Origin: Oceanidesulfovibrio marinus
Lineage (GTDB): Bacteria; Desulfobacterota; Desulfovibrionia; Desulfovibrionales; Desulfovibrionaceae
DNA: 64,000 bases
Direction: 5' to 3'
Assembly (NCBI RefSeq): GCF_013085545.1
Contig: NZ_CP039543.1
Span: forward strand, 1,860,001-1,924,000
The notes under the pieces are model-generated. The model saw only the letters and a list, made by a program, of their open reading frames with translations, did not search any database and was not told the DNA's origin. Both the position numbers and the translations under genes were made by a program. The stretch's first letter is position 1. Each line of letters starts with the position of its first letter. This document shows, one piece after another, positions 20,401 through 32,718 of this stretch.

Positions 20401-21675
20401 TCAGGCGCCGATCTTCAGCAGCTCGGGTGCGTGGGAAACGCCTGGATTGCTGCCGCCGCGGTAGGCGCGCATGGTGTACCGCGCCACGGCAAAGACCTCG
20501 GCGACGATGCCGCGGGCCCGCTCCTCGTACTCAGGCAGCTCCTCCACCTTCCGGGACGGCGGTCCCACGATCTTCTTGTAGATGTCTTCGCTCTCCTCGC
20601 CACGCAGCACGCCCAACTCGTTGCAGACGAGCCGCGCGTTGGTGACGGGATCGGCCGTGAACATGCAGGCGCGGCTGATGCTTCGGCTCACTGCGTCCGG
20701 CTCGGTTACAGCCAGCATCCGCGCGTAGATGCGCGCCGCGCCCCTGTAGTCCCTGTTACGCAGGCAGTTGCGCGCCGTCAGCTCGTCCGGCGAGGGCTCG
20801 GAAGGGTTCAGCTCCTGCAGCATGGCAAAGCACTCGGCGGCGCGTTCGAGGTCGCCCGCGTCTTGGAAGCACGCGCCGGCCTGAGCCAGCGAGTCCTTGC
20901 GCATGGCCGGGTTGGCTTTGCGGCGGTAGATGTCTGCCAGACGCAGATGCGCCTCGCCGCGCACCAGGGCGTCCTTGGCCCGCACCAGCGGGTTCAGCGC
21001 CTCGTACGCCGCGTCCAGGGCGTTGACGCGCAGAAGCTCGTCCACCTCGGCAAGCAGCGTCTCGATGGTGTCCGGGGCCTGCGCAGACTGGGAGGCCGCG
21101 GCAGCCGGAGCGGTCTTGTACCGGGCCAGCGCTTCCTTGAACGCCGCCCTGCTCACGCCCATGCCTTCCTCGATCTCCCGCGCCGGCGTCTCCAATATAC
21201 GGCCGATCTGCCGCGCCAGCCCGACCATGGAGTACGGCCGGATGAGGTAGCCGCTGATGCCGGAAGCCAGAGCCTCCATCACGGCGGAACGGTCGTTCTC
21301 CATGGAAGCGAGAATGACCGGCATGAGCGCTGTACGGGGATGAAGGCGGATGAGCCGCACAAACTCCAGGCCGCTCATGTCGGATAGACTGCCGTCCAGG
21401 ATCACGCAATCCACCTTGCCGGACACGACCCTCCGCGCGGCGCGGACGCCTGAGCTTTCATAGGAGACATCCACGGCGCCGAGGCGAATCAGCAGCCGGC
21501 GGTCTGTGCGCGCATGATACTGCGAGGCCGAAACCACCAAAAAGCGCGTGCCGGCGATGTCGGCCGGGTCGAGATCGTCGATGCAGGAGGAGTCCCAGCG
21601 GCACACGGCCGCGTGGGAATGCGAGCTGTCCTGGCGCCGGCTGACGAAAGCGGGGTGTGAGATTGCATGTTCCAT
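20401..21675 (-). CDS. Receiver-domain protein with TPR-like C-terminus
   Basis: A 424-residue protein. After a ~40-residue leader, a response-regulator receiver domain (about 42-165) has the phospho-acceptor in VDCVILDGSLSDMSGLEFV (Asp94) and the conserved GYLIRPYS with Arg in place of the usual Lys of KP. The remainder (about 215-400) is a helical repeat region resembling TPRs. There is no DNA-binding or enzymatic output domain, so signalling is presumably by protein contact. ATG 21675 has AGGGGG upstream; the longer frame starts with TTG. Confidence 0.75.
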   Translation of the reverse strand: MEHAISHPAFVSRRQDSSHSHAAVCRWDSSCIDDLDPADIAGTRFLVVSASQYHARTDRRLLIRLGAVDVSYESSGVRAARRVVSGKVDCVILDGSLSDMSGLEFVRLIRLHPRTALMPVILASMENDRSAVMEALASGISGYLIRPYSMVGLARQIGRILETPAREIEEGMGVSRAAFKEALARYKTAPAAAASQSAQAPDTIETLLAEVDELLRVNALDAAYEALNPLVRAKDALVRGEAHLRLADIYRRKANPAMRKDSLAQAGACFQDAGDLERAAECFAMLQELNPSEPSPDELTARNCLRNRDYRGAARIYARMLAVTEPDAVSRSISRACMFTADPVTNARLVCNELGVLRGEESEDIYKKIVGPPSRKVEELPEYEERARGIVAEVFAVARYTMRAYRGGSNPGVSHAPELLKIGA

Positions 21676-21830
21676 ACCCCCTGTATCGACAGCTTCGAGC
21701 CAGTCTTTAGCCTTTGCCAACGCTCCTTTCCAAAAAACCTTCTGTGACGGATACAGTTACCTGCTCGCCGCTGAGATGTAACATATCTTCTGTACTTACA
21801 GGGAAACCCGGAATCTCAGAAGGAGCCCGT

Positions 21831-22175
21831 ATGACCCCCGACCAGCTCAGTGAGATCAAGAAGCACCTGCAGTCCGAGCTTGAAGCCCTGGAAGCCCAGG
21901 AGCTCGACCTGACCGTGGAGTACTGCGCCGACGAGAACGAGTTCGCCTCCGTGGTGAGCGACACGCACATCAAGATGGCCATGCGCGAGCGTTCCTGGGC
22001 GCGGACCAAGGAAATCCAGACAGCGCTCCGGCGCGTCGACGCCGCCGACTACGGCTGCTGCGAAGAATGCGGCGGCGATATCGGTACGGCGCGGCTCAAG
22101 GCGCGGCCCACCACCATGCTGTGCGTGGATTGCCAGAGCGCCCTGGAGCAGCAGCCCGTCCGCTACGCCGTATAG
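21831..22175 (+). CDS. DksA/TraR family C4 zinc-finger protein
   Basis: A 114-residue protein: an N-terminal coiled-coil hairpin, then a zinc finger CCEECGGDIG...CVDC with cysteines at 77, 80, 98 and 101. DksA binds the RNA polymerase secondary channel and modulates transcription with ppGpp; this protein lacks the DxxDxA coil-tip motif of DksA and is shorter, so it is a paralogue of unknown effect. Strong ribosome site AGAAGGAG. Divergent from the receiver-TPR gene. Confidence 0.82.
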   Translation: MTPDQLSEIKKHLQSELEALEAQELDLTVEYCADENEFASVVSDTHIKMAMRERSWARTKEIQTALRRVDAADYGCCEECGGDIGTARLKARPTTMLCVDCQSALEQQPVRYAV

Positions 22176-22594
22176 CGGTCCGGACCGCGCGATTCATACC
22201 GGCGGCCGCTCGCCGCGGACCGCCTAGCCCGTTCGCGCTTGCTTTGCGCGGCAGGGGTTGTCTGGCTGCAGGCTACTGCCGGCGGACTGGATGGCCTCGC
22301 GCTGAAAACGGGCGGCTCTCTTGTCTGCGCATTGCAGGCACCGTCCTTTGCGGCGGTTGCGGCAATGCAGCGCGGAGTCCCTGCTTGCGCGCTTCCAAAG
22401 CGGCTGTGGCCAGCGGATTCGGCTCGTGCCTGCCGTTGCGATCCCGCTCGCGGGTGTCTTCTTTCATCGCCGCTCACTTTTGCCATGGCCACCCCAGAGT
22501 TTGTTATTTCGCGGCATTAAGCCAACATCGGCCACCAGAATCATTTGCGAAAATTTTTCCGAGCACTCTGGTCATTTTTTGCTTTACACAAGAA
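22176..22594. other. GC-rich gap without a convincing gene
   Basis: About 420 bp between the DksA-like gene and the promoter of the next gene. Short open frames exist on both strands (for example 22273-22467 minus) but lack ribosome sites and family resemblance. No clear terminator with a T-run was found after the DksA-like gene, although a GGTCCGGACC palindrome lies just past its stop. Confidence 0.5.
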
Positions 22595-22610
22595 TGAAAA
22601 TGGTTATCAT
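22583..22610 (+). promoter_or_regulatory. Sigma-70-like promoter overlapping a Fur-like site
   Basis: TTTACA at 22583-22588 and TATCAT at 22605-22610 with 16-bp spacing, 63 bp upstream of the ORF at 22674. Confidence 0.5.
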
Positions 22611-22614
22611 ACTC
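22596..22614. promoter_or_regulatory. Candidate Fur box
   Basis: GAAAATGGTTATCATACTC matches the classical 19-bp Fur consensus GATAATGATAATCATTATC at 14 of 19 positions and covers the -10 region of the promoter above. Bound Fur would repress the small gene downstream. Confidence 0.5.
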
Positions 22615-22673
22615 ATTAAGGGCTTGGGGAAAAAGCTCTTCACTCGTTCGACACGCTCACGCTGGAGGTGACA

Positions 22674-23015
22674 ATGACCCTCGAAGACCACAAAGACCTC
22701 ATCATCGACTGGAACATGTCCCCTGCCGAAGCCGTGACCCTGTATCTGGAATGGGGCAACAATAGCTGGCACGCGGACCATCTGCCGGTTCGCTCCAAGG
22801 ACGATTTCTCCAACTACTTCCTCGTGGACACCTGGGGTGCAGAACCTGTCGTGCGGCTCATTCAGCGCAACTCCGAGGAAGCAATAGAGCTGGCCGAGCT
22901 ACCGCTCCCGGCAATACTCCGCGAGGAGTTCATCGAGGAGTACGGTAACCTGAAGGGTGTTTTCGAACCCACCGAGCAGATCAAAGACTGGCTCAAAGCC
23001 CGGCTCGAAAACTAG
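22674..23015 (+). CDS. Conserved small acidic protein (DVU0772-like)
   Basis: A 113-residue soluble, acidic protein: DWNMSPAEAVTLYLEWGNN near the N-terminus, VDTWGAEPVVRLIQRNSEEA in the middle, and an acidic helical C-terminus. I recall related proteins in Desulfovibrio being called the DVU0772 family; no function is known to me. GGAGG lies five bases before ATG 22674. The upstream Fur-like site suggests iron-responsive expression. A terminator follows, so the gene is a single unit. Confidence 0.75.
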   Translation: MTLEDHKDLIIDWNMSPAEAVTLYLEWGNNSWHADHLPVRSKDDFSNYFLVDTWGAEPVVRLIQRNSEEAIELAELPLPAILREEFIEEYGNLKGVFEPTEQIKDWLKARLEN

Positions 23016-23103
23016 TCCGGCCATCATCGCCCGCACGGCGCTTCCTCCCGGCGTCGTGCGCCGAGGTCTCCGGACCCCAGCGTTGCACGAGCCAACCCTT
23101 AAC

Positions 23104-23146
23104 CCCGGCCCCGGCCCGTTCCGGCGAGGCCGGGCTTTCTTTTTTC
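23104..23146 (+). terminator. Intrinsic terminator after the DVU0772-like gene
   Basis: GCCCG...CGGGC stem with extra GC pairs, followed by TTTCTTTTTT on the plus strand. The rest of the 356-bp gap up to the chemoreceptor gene holds the presumed chemoreceptor promoter; no gene seen. Confidence 0.75.
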
Positions 23147-23371
23147 CCGCGCCCTTCGCTCCCCTGCCCAGCCCGTACAGGGCCTGCCTTGCGCATCCTC
23201 GATGTCAGCAATTCGAATTGTTGACATTCCGACTTTCTGACTCGCCATTGTCGCGTTCAGCCTGTAATTTCATAGGGCTGCCAGGGATGATTCCTTGCCA
23301 AAGCAGGGCTCGGCAGTCTATGGAAGGTCTCAGTTCTGTTATCCCGTGAACCTATTTTTTCGAGGGGTTGG

Positions 23372-25114
23372 ATGAAACTTCTGGACAGGATGTCTTTTGC
23401 GAGAAAGGTTCTGCTGCTGCCGCTCATCGCAACTGTCGTCTTCGTAGGCATCTTCATTTTTTATGGTCTCCCGCAGTTTCGGCACGCTCTCATCGATACG
23501 CGGGTCGAATCGAACAGGAACCTCGTGGAGACCGCGCACAGCCTGGTGGACGCCGTACGCGAAGACGCAATCGCGAACGGCCTGTCCGAGGCCGACGCCA
23601 AAGAGCGCGCCATGGCCATGCTGCGCCGGCTCTCATACGGCGAGTCCAACTACTTCTGGGTCAACGATCTCCAGGGCAAGATGATCCTGCACCCGGCCCT
23701 GCCCGAGCTGGAAGGCCAGAACATTGCGGAAGCGCCCTTCAACACCGATTTTCTGGAAGAGCTGCTGGCCAAGGCCCGCAAGAACGGGGAAGGCTATGTG
23801 CAGTACCGCTGGCCCCGGCCAGGCAACGACCAGCCAGTGGACAAGATATCCTTTGTCTCCCTGTACAAGCCATGGGGATGGGTCATCGCCACAGGCCTCT
23901 ATGTGGACGACGTGGACGCTCGCATCATAGCCTTTGGCGAGCAGGCCGTGCTCGGCCTCATCCTTGCCGTCATCCTGCTCTTCATCACCAGCCACCTGCT
24001 TGCCAGCCGCATCGCCCGTCCGCTGCACGAGGCGGAAACCGCTCTGGAGAAGCTTGCCCGCGGCAAGGTGGATGTGGACGTCTCTTATGAAGGCCACGAC
24101 GAGGCCGGCCGGATGATGGCCGCCATGCGTGAGATGATCGCCGCCCACCAGGCTCTTTCCGAACACGCCAATCGCCTGGCCAACGGTGACCTGAGCGTGG
24201 TCATGCCGCCCAGGTCGTCCGACGATGTTCTGGGCGCCGCCCTGGCCGAGCTTGCCGAATCGCTGCGCAAGCAGCTTGGCGAGATCGTCCACACCATGGA
24301 GGTCATCTCCAGGACGGCCACCAGCCTCGGCGGATCAGTCCAGATGCTCGCCTCGTCCACGCACGAGACAGCCACTTCCATCAGCGAGACCACGGCCTCT
24401 GTCACCGAGGTGAAAACAGCCACCCGGCTGGGCTGCGACAACGCTGGGGCCCTGGCCGAGTCTGCCAAGGCCACCCTGGACACCTCCCGGAAGGGTCTGG
24501 AAGCCACGCGCCAGAACCGCGCCGGCATGGACAGGATTCTGGAGCAGATCAACGAGGCCGGCTCCCAGGTGGAAGCCCTTGCTGAGAAGGCCGGCATGGT
24601 GGAGCAGATCACCACGTTTGTGGCCGACCTTTCGGACCGCTCCCAGATTCTCGCCGTGAATGCGGCCATCGAGGCGGCCAAGGCCGGAGAGGCCGGGGCC
24701 GGGTTCGAGGAAGTGGCCAGGGAGATGCGCCGGCTGGCCGTGGAGTCCAAGGACGCCACCACGCATACCCGCCGCATCCTCATGGACATCCGTGACTCGG
24801 TGCAGGAGACAGCCACCACGGCGCGGGAAAGCACCGAGGTGGTGCAGACCGCTTCCGAGCAGCTCTCTCGGGCGGAGCAGGCCATTACCGACCTGGCCGA
24901 CCAGCTGGGCAAGGCGGCGCAGGCCTCATCCGAGATAGCGGCCACGCAGCAGCAGGAGTACACCGGCGTGGCGCAGATCGGCGAGGCCATGGAGTCCATC
25001 CGGGCCGCCAGCGACCAGAGCGCCGAGGTCTCGGAAAAGCTCGCCTCGGAGTCCAAATCTTTGGACGAGCTCAACTCCCGGCTGGAACGAATTCTCAATC
25101 GCTACAAGTTCTGA
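23372..25114 (+). CDS. Methyl-accepting chemotaxis protein with Cache sensor
   Basis: A 580-residue chemoreceptor. Membrane helix 1 (about 12-32), a periplasmic single Cache domain (about 35-190) with the typical YFWVNDLQGKMILHP and GWVIATGLYVDDV segments, membrane helix 2 (about 190-212), HAMP (213-265) and a long cytoplasmic signalling coil. The hairpin tip includes QILAVNAAIEAAKAGEAG and GFEEVAREMRRLAVES. There is no C-terminal CheR-binding pentapeptide. The ligand is unknown; small carboxylates are common for this sensor type. The phosphodiesterase gene starts 8 bp after its stop, so the two are cotranscribed. Confidence 0.9.
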   Translation: MKLLDRMSFARKVLLLPLIATVVFVGIFIFYGLPQFRHALIDTRVESNRNLVETAHSLVDAVREDAIANGLSEADAKERAMAMLRRLSYGESNYFWVNDLQGKMILHPALPELEGQNIAEAPFNTDFLEELLAKARKNGEGYVQYRWPRPGNDQPVDKISFVSLYKPWGWVIATGLYVDDVDARIIAFGEQAVLGLILAVILLFITSHLLASRIARPLHEAETALEKLARGKVDVDVSYEGHDEAGRMMAAMREMIAAHQALSEHANRLANGDLSVVMPPRSSDDVLGAALAELAESLRKQLGEIVHTMEVISRTATSLGGSVQMLASSTHETATSISETTASVTEVKTATRLGCDNAGALAESAKATLDTSRKGLEATRQNRAGMDRILEQINEAGSQVEALAEKAGMVEQITTFVADLSDRSQILAVNAAIEAAKAGEAGAGFEEVAREMRRLAVESKDATTHTRRILMDIRDSVQETATTARESTEVVQTASEQLSRAEQAITDLADQLGKAAQASSEIAATQQQEYTGVAQIGEAMESIRAASDQSAEVSEKLASESKSLDELNSRLERILNRYKF

Positions 25115-25122
25115 TCGCCGAC

Positions 25123-27738
25123 ATGGAAGATCGCCTCGCTCCCTCCGTCCCTGCCGCCGCAAGGTTCCGCCGCGCTGTGCGCCGTGCGGCGCTTGCGCTT
25201 CCAGGGCTCTGGGCCGTGGTCCCGGCTGGGCAGGCGTACGCTGCCGCGCCGACGTTCGCCTCGCTTCCCATGCTCGCGCCTGTATTCGGCCTTATCCTGA
25301 TCGTAGTCGTGGTCGCCCTTGTCGTGGCGCTGAACCAGGTCCTGTCCGCTCGCCGCGCCATCGCCGAACGGCTGCGGGAGCTTCAGTCGCAGCTGGCCAT
25401 CCTCAGCGTCAACGCCGCGGACATCATCGTACTCACCGATCCGATGCTGCGGCCCCGGTTTGTCAGCGATTCCGTCAGGAAAGTGCTGGGCTACGGTTCG
25501 GCGCAGTTCGGCTCGCTGCCCGTGGAGCGGCGGTTCCCGGCCGGGTTCGAGAATCACTTGCGCGAGCACGGCAACAAGCGGGAGACGATCCGCCATACCG
25601 GCCCTCTCGACGCCAAGGACGGCCGCCGCCTGTGGATGGAGGCCCTCTCCACCCCCTCGTTCGATGATGCGGGCTCCCTGACCGGCTATGTGCACGTCAT
25701 CCGCGACGTGACTGCGAGCAAGGAGAGCGAGGCCCGGCTGCGCGAGCAGGAGATCCGCTTCCGCAAGCTCATCTCCGACCAGGCCGACGCCCTGCTGGTG
25801 GTCGGACCCGGCGGAGACGTCCGTTTCGCCAACCCGGCGGCCGCAAAGATGTTCTGCGCCGAGGTCACGGAGCTCACGGGCATGCGTTTCGGCATGATCC
25901 GGCGCGAAGAGTCGCCCCTGGAGATGTGCATCCTCTACGACGGCGGGTACTCCCTGGCCGAGATGCGGGTCAGCGACATTCTCTGGGACGGCGAGGGCTG
26001 CGCCGCCGTGTATCTTCACGACACGAGCAGCCGCCTGGGCATAGAGAAGGCGCTGCGCGAGTCCGAGGAGCGCTACCGCATGGTGGCCGAGTACACCCAC
26101 GACTGGGAGCTCTGGATAGGCCCGGACGGAGAGGTGCTCTTCACCAGCCCCTCCTGCGAACGCGTTTCCGGGTACCCGCCGGACGAGTTCCGCAAGAACC
26201 CGGCGCTGTTGGACGAGCTGGTGCTGGAAAATGACCGGGAGACGTGGAGCACGCTTCTTCGGGAAGGCCCCGTGGACTCGTCGGAGGCAGTGGACTTCCG
26301 ATTCGTGCGCCGCGGCGGCGATCTCCGCTGGGTCTGCGTCTCCAGCCAACGCGTCTACGACGAGGACGGCGTGTTCCAGGGAACGCGGTCGTCCCTGCGG
26401 GACATCACCAACCGCAAGAACATGGAGATGGAGCTGCGGCACAAGTCGCTGCACGACGTGCTCACCGGCCTTGCCAACCGCGATCTCTGCCTGGACCGCA
26501 TCCAGCGCGGCCTGCAGCGGGCCAAACGCCGAGCCAGCTTCTTCTTTGCCGTGCTGTTCATCGATCTGGATCGCTTCAAGATCATCAACGAGAGCCTGGG
26601 CCACAACTACGGCGACAAGCTGCTGAAGCAGGTGGCGGAGCGGCTCACACACCACGTTCGCGGCATGGACACCGTTTCCCGCTTCGGCAGCGACGAGTTC
26701 GTGCTCTTCCTTGACGATCTGGACTCCCCCCGCGAGGCCATTGCCGCGGCCAAGCGGATCAACGCCTCCATCCGCCTGCCCTACCGTTTTGACAACCACG
26801 AGGTGCTGACGACAGCGTCCATGGGCATCGTGCTCGGCCCGGTCTTCGATATCACGGCCGAGGACATGCTGCGCAACGCGACCATCGCCCTGCACCGGGC
26901 CAAGGAGCTGGGCGGCGACAGGTTCAAGGTCTTTACGGAGCGCATGCTGGACCAGGCCATGCAGAGGATGAGCCTGGAGCGGGACCTGCGCCAGGGGCTG
27001 GCCAACGACGAGTTCTTCCTGGTCTACCAGCCGGTCCTGCGCATGAAGGACAGGCAGCTCGTGGGCTTCGAGGCCCTGGTCCGCTGGCAGCATCCCTCGC
27101 GCGGCCTGCTGCTCCCGGGCGAGTTCATCCCCCTGGCCGAGGAAACTGGCCAGATTCTGGAGCTGGGACGTTTCGTTTTGCAGGAGGCGTGCAGCACCAT
27201 GGCCGCTTGGCAGGAGCAGCACCCGGAAACCGAGCCCTTCTTCCTCTCCGTCAACCTCTCGGGCAGGCAGTTCTCCAGCCTGGATCTCATCGAGCAGGTC
27301 CGCTCCATCATCTACAAAACAGGCATCTCGGCCAGCCGCATCAAGCTGGAGATTACCGAGACCACCATCATGGAGGATGCGGAGAACGCCGTGGAGAAGC
27401 TGCGCCGGCTCAAGAACCTGGGCCTGACCATCTCCATCGACGATTTCGGCACGGGCTACTCTTCCATGAGCTACCTGCAGCAGTTCCCCCTGGACAATCT
27501 GAAGATCGACCTGAGCTTCGTGCGGCTGATGGAAGTGAGCCCGGAGAACAAGGAGATCGTGCGCGCCATCGTGAGCCTGGCTCACACGCTGGGGCTGGAT
27601 GTGGTGGCGGAAGGGGTGGAGAACGAGCAGCAGGAGCAGACCCTGCGCGACCTGGGCTGTGAGTATGCCCAGGGCTTCCTCTACGCGCGGCCCATGCCGG
27701 CCGACGATGCCAGGCGCAGGATGCTTGAAACCGCCTAA
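25123..27738 (+). CDS. Membrane PAS-GGDEF-EAL protein, probable c-di-GMP phosphodiesterase
   Basis: An 871-residue protein: one membrane helix (about 48-70), PAS-like domains at about 85-205, 210-305 and 310-430, GGDEF (430-595) and EAL (605-860). The GGDEF signature is degenerate, reading SRFGSDEF, so diguanylate cyclase activity is doubtful. The EAL half is complete: FEALVRWQHP, NLSGRQF, LEITETTIM, IDDFGTGYSSMSYLQQ and VAEGVENEQQ. It should therefore degrade c-di-GMP. Cotranscription with the Cache chemoreceptor suggests paired control of swimming and attachment. Confidence 0.88.
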   Translation: MEDRLAPSVPAAARFRRAVRRAALALPGLWAVVPAGQAYAAAPTFASLPMLAPVFGLILIVVVVALVVALNQVLSARRAIAERLRELQSQLAILSVNAADIIVLTDPMLRPRFVSDSVRKVLGYGSAQFGSLPVERRFPAGFENHLREHGNKRETIRHTGPLDAKDGRRLWMEALSTPSFDDAGSLTGYVHVIRDVTASKESEARLREQEIRFRKLISDQADALLVVGPGGDVRFANPAAAKMFCAEVTELTGMRFGMIRREESPLEMCILYDGGYSLAEMRVSDILWDGEGCAAVYLHDTSSRLGIEKALRESEERYRMVAEYTHDWELWIGPDGEVLFTSPSCERVSGYPPDEFRKNPALLDELVLENDRETWSTLLREGPVDSSEAVDFRFVRRGGDLRWVCVSSQRVYDEDGVFQGTRSSLRDITNRKNMEMELRHKSLHDVLTGLANRDLCLDRIQRGLQRAKRRASFFFAVLFIDLDRFKIINESLGHNYGDKLLKQVAERLTHHVRGMDTVSRFGSDEFVLFLDDLDSPREAIAAAKRINASIRLPYRFDNHEVLTTASMGIVLGPVFDITAEDMLRNATIALHRAKELGGDRFKVFTERMLDQAMQRMSLERDLRQGLANDEFFLVYQPVLRMKDRQLVGFEALVRWQHPSRGLLLPGEFIPLAEETGQILELGRFVLQEACSTMAAWQEQHPETEPFFLSVNLSGRQFSSLDLIEQVRSIIYKTGISASRIKLEITETTIMEDAENAVEKLRRLKNLGLTISIDDFGTGYSSMSYLQQFPLDNLKIDLSFVRLMEVSPENKEIVRAIVSLAHTLGLDVVAEGVENEQQEQTLRDLGCEYAQGFLYARPMPADDARRRMLETA

Positions 27739-27872
27739 GCCGTCAGACCGGCGGTGCGTTCCATTCCGACGCGGCCGCATCTGGGTCGGGCCCACGTAGC
27801 ATTTTTCAACGAGATATTGCCGCACCAGGGGACCTGATGGCCACCCGGTGTGTGCGTACCGGCAGAACGCCG

Positions 27873-30866
<2,994 letters not shown>

Positions 30867-31086
30867 GCGATCCCATACAAATAGTTACGATCCCCCCAGG
30901 CGGAATCAAGGCAGGAACACGGATAGCTGTCCATTTTGGTAGTGCGGCGTATTCTACATGAAGAGCGCGCGGCAAGAAAGCACGAAGCCGACGCATAATC
31001 GAGACAAACAGGCGGCATTTTCGCTATCACGAGAGATCTATGATCCACAGCGTACATGATGATCATCGAGAACAAGGAGTCAATAG

Positions 31087-32550
31087 ATGAACATGCGAAC
31101 CAAGATCGTGGCCACCCTTGGCCCGGCATCCATGAACCATGCAGCCATGCGCGCCATGGTCCGGCACGGGGCGCGTATCTTCCGCTGTAATTTTTCACAT
31201 GACCGGGCCGAGGCATTCACCGACGTCGTGCGTTGGACGCGGCAGCTTGAGCAGGAGTTCGGCATCCGGCTCACGGTGATGGGCGACCTCTCCGGCCCCA
31301 AGCTGCGCATCGGCGAGGTGGCCGGCTCTCCCCTGGCCATCCAGCACGGCGACCGCATACTGCTGGGCTTGGCCGGCAAAACTTCGCCAGACCACAAGGA
31401 CCTGCCCTGCATTACCCTGGACGATCCCGCCCCACTCTCCGGCCTGGAGCAGGACATGCCCGTCTCCCTTTCGGACGGCATGCTGCGCTTCCACGTGGAG
31501 AAGGTATTAGAGACGGATATGCTCTTCGTCCTCAAGGCGGAGAACGCTGGTCTGCTCACCTCGCACAAGGGCATCGCCTTTCCCGGCAAGTTCCACCCCC
31601 TCCCGGCATTCACGGAAAAGGACCGCCGCGACCTGCGCGAGGGGCTGGAGGTCGGGCTGGACGCCTTTGCCCAGTCATTCGTGCAGGGTCCGGACGACCT
31701 GGACGACGTGCACGCCGAGATGGACCGGCTCGGCGTCCGCGTTCCTCTGGTGGCCAAGCTGGAACGCCGCCAGGCCCTGGACCGGCTCGACGAGATCCTG
31801 GAACGCTGCGACGCCGTGATGGTGGCCCGTGGCGACCTGGGCCTGGAGATGCCGCTCATCTCCCTGCCCGTGCATCAGAAGCGCATCATCAAGGCGTGCC
31901 GCCGCCACTCCAAGGCGGCCATCGTAGCCACGCAGATGCTGCTCTCCATGGTCAAGAACCCCATCCCCACCCGCGCCGAAACCACGGACGTGGCCAACGC
32001 CGTACTCGACGGCGCCGACTGCGTGATGCTCTCCGAGGAAACGGCCATCGGCGAACATCCGGTGGAGGCCGTGCGTATCCTCGGCGGCATCGCCAAGGAG
32101 GCCGAGACTTACTACCACGAGAGCTCCCGCCAGACCCTGGAAGCGCGGGTGGCCAAGAAGGGACCCTCGGAGTACCTGGCCTATGCCGCGGCACTGCTGG
32201 CAGAGACAGCGAGCGGCACTGCCCTGGTCTGCCACACGGCCAGCGGCGCAACGGCCCGGCGCATCGCCAGCCGGCGTCCGGGACCGCGCATCTACGCCGT
32301 CACGCCCAACGAGCACGTGACGCACCTCCTGAACTTCTACGCCGACGTCACCCCGGCCATGGCCGACACGAGCATGGAGCGCCACGTGGCGCGGGCCGAG
32401 CGGTTCATCGAGAACTGCGCCGACATCCACGAGGGCGAGACCGTCATCATTACCTCGGGCCAGCCCACGCCGGGCCAGCTCCGCGCCAGAGCAAACGCGG
32501 ACGAGCAGCCGCCGGCCCCTACCAACGAGCTGAAGATCTACATTAAATAA
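31087..32550 (+). CDS. pyk: Pyruvate kinase
   Basis: A 487-residue pyruvate kinase converting phosphoenolpyruvate and ADP to pyruvate and ATP. MRTKIVATLGPAS at the start, GDLSGPKLRIGEV, VARGDLGLEMPL, KAAIVATQMLLSM with following PIPTRAETTDVANAV, and LSEETAIGEHPVEAV are all present. AAGGAG lies seven bases upstream of ATG. The B domain looks shortened. A bidirectional terminator follows 55 bp after the stop, and a degraded copy of the gene's last ~45 bp lies further downstream at 33128-33175. Confidence 0.93.
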   Translation: MNMRTKIVATLGPASMNHAAMRAMVRHGARIFRCNFSHDRAEAFTDVVRWTRQLEQEFGIRLTVMGDLSGPKLRIGEVAGSPLAIQHGDRILLGLAGKTSPDHKDLPCITLDDPAPLSGLEQDMPVSLSDGMLRFHVEKVLETDMLFVLKAENAGLLTSHKGIAFPGKFHPLPAFTEKDRRDLREGLEVGLDAFAQSFVQGPDDLDDVHAEMDRLGVRVPLVAKLERRQALDRLDEILERCDAVMVARGDLGLEMPLISLPVHQKRIIKACRRHSKAAIVATQMLLSMVKNPIPTRAETTDVANAVLDGADCVMLSEETAIGEHPVEAVRILGGIAKEAETYYHESSRQTLEARVAKKGPSEYLAYAAALLAETASGTALVCHTASGATARRIASRRPGPRIYAVTPNEHVTHLLNFYADVTPAMADTSMERHVARAERFIENCADIHEGETVIITSGQPTPGQLRARANADEQPPAPTNELKIYIK

Positions 32551-32604
32551 ATCGCCTGAAACGCCCGACGGGGGGAACGCACGACCGCGCGGCCTCCCCC
32601 GCAG

Positions 32605-32646
32605 AAAAAGCCCTCCGCGTCTGGGACCAGACACAGGGGGCTTTTT
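32605..32646. terminator. Bidirectional intrinsic terminator between pyk and DUF4242 gene
   Basis: AAAAAGCCC and GTCTGG arms pair with CCAGAC and GGGGCTTTTT across a small loop; A- and T-runs at both ends let it act in both directions, serving pyk on plus and the DUF4242 gene on minus. Confidence 0.85.
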
Positions 32647-32670
32647 AACAAGGCATCCCCTTGGGCGGAG

Positions 32671-32718
32671 CGAACCTCACGCTGCCACGGGGCGAATGAA
32701 TATTTCTGAAACGGCTTC
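32671..32718. repeat. Probable half-copy of the dispersed inverted-repeat element
   Basis: The stretch from GCCACGG (32684) to GGCTTC (32718) matches the right third of the element at 62470-62613 at about 26 of 35 positions, with weaker similarity extending left. Like copy A, it ends at the stop codon of a leftward gene. The left half is missing or is replaced by the pyk terminator. Confidence 0.45.

Noticed and set aside
22273-22467. A 64-codon minus-strand frame in the gap after the DksA-like gene
   Set aside because: Charged, low-complexity translation with no ribosome site and no recognisable family; insufficient to call.
25102-27825. A 907-codon open frame antisense to the GGDEF-EAL gene
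   Set aside because: High-GC third positions leave antisense frames open; composition is His/Gln/Arg-rich with no family match, and the opposite strand encodes clear domains.
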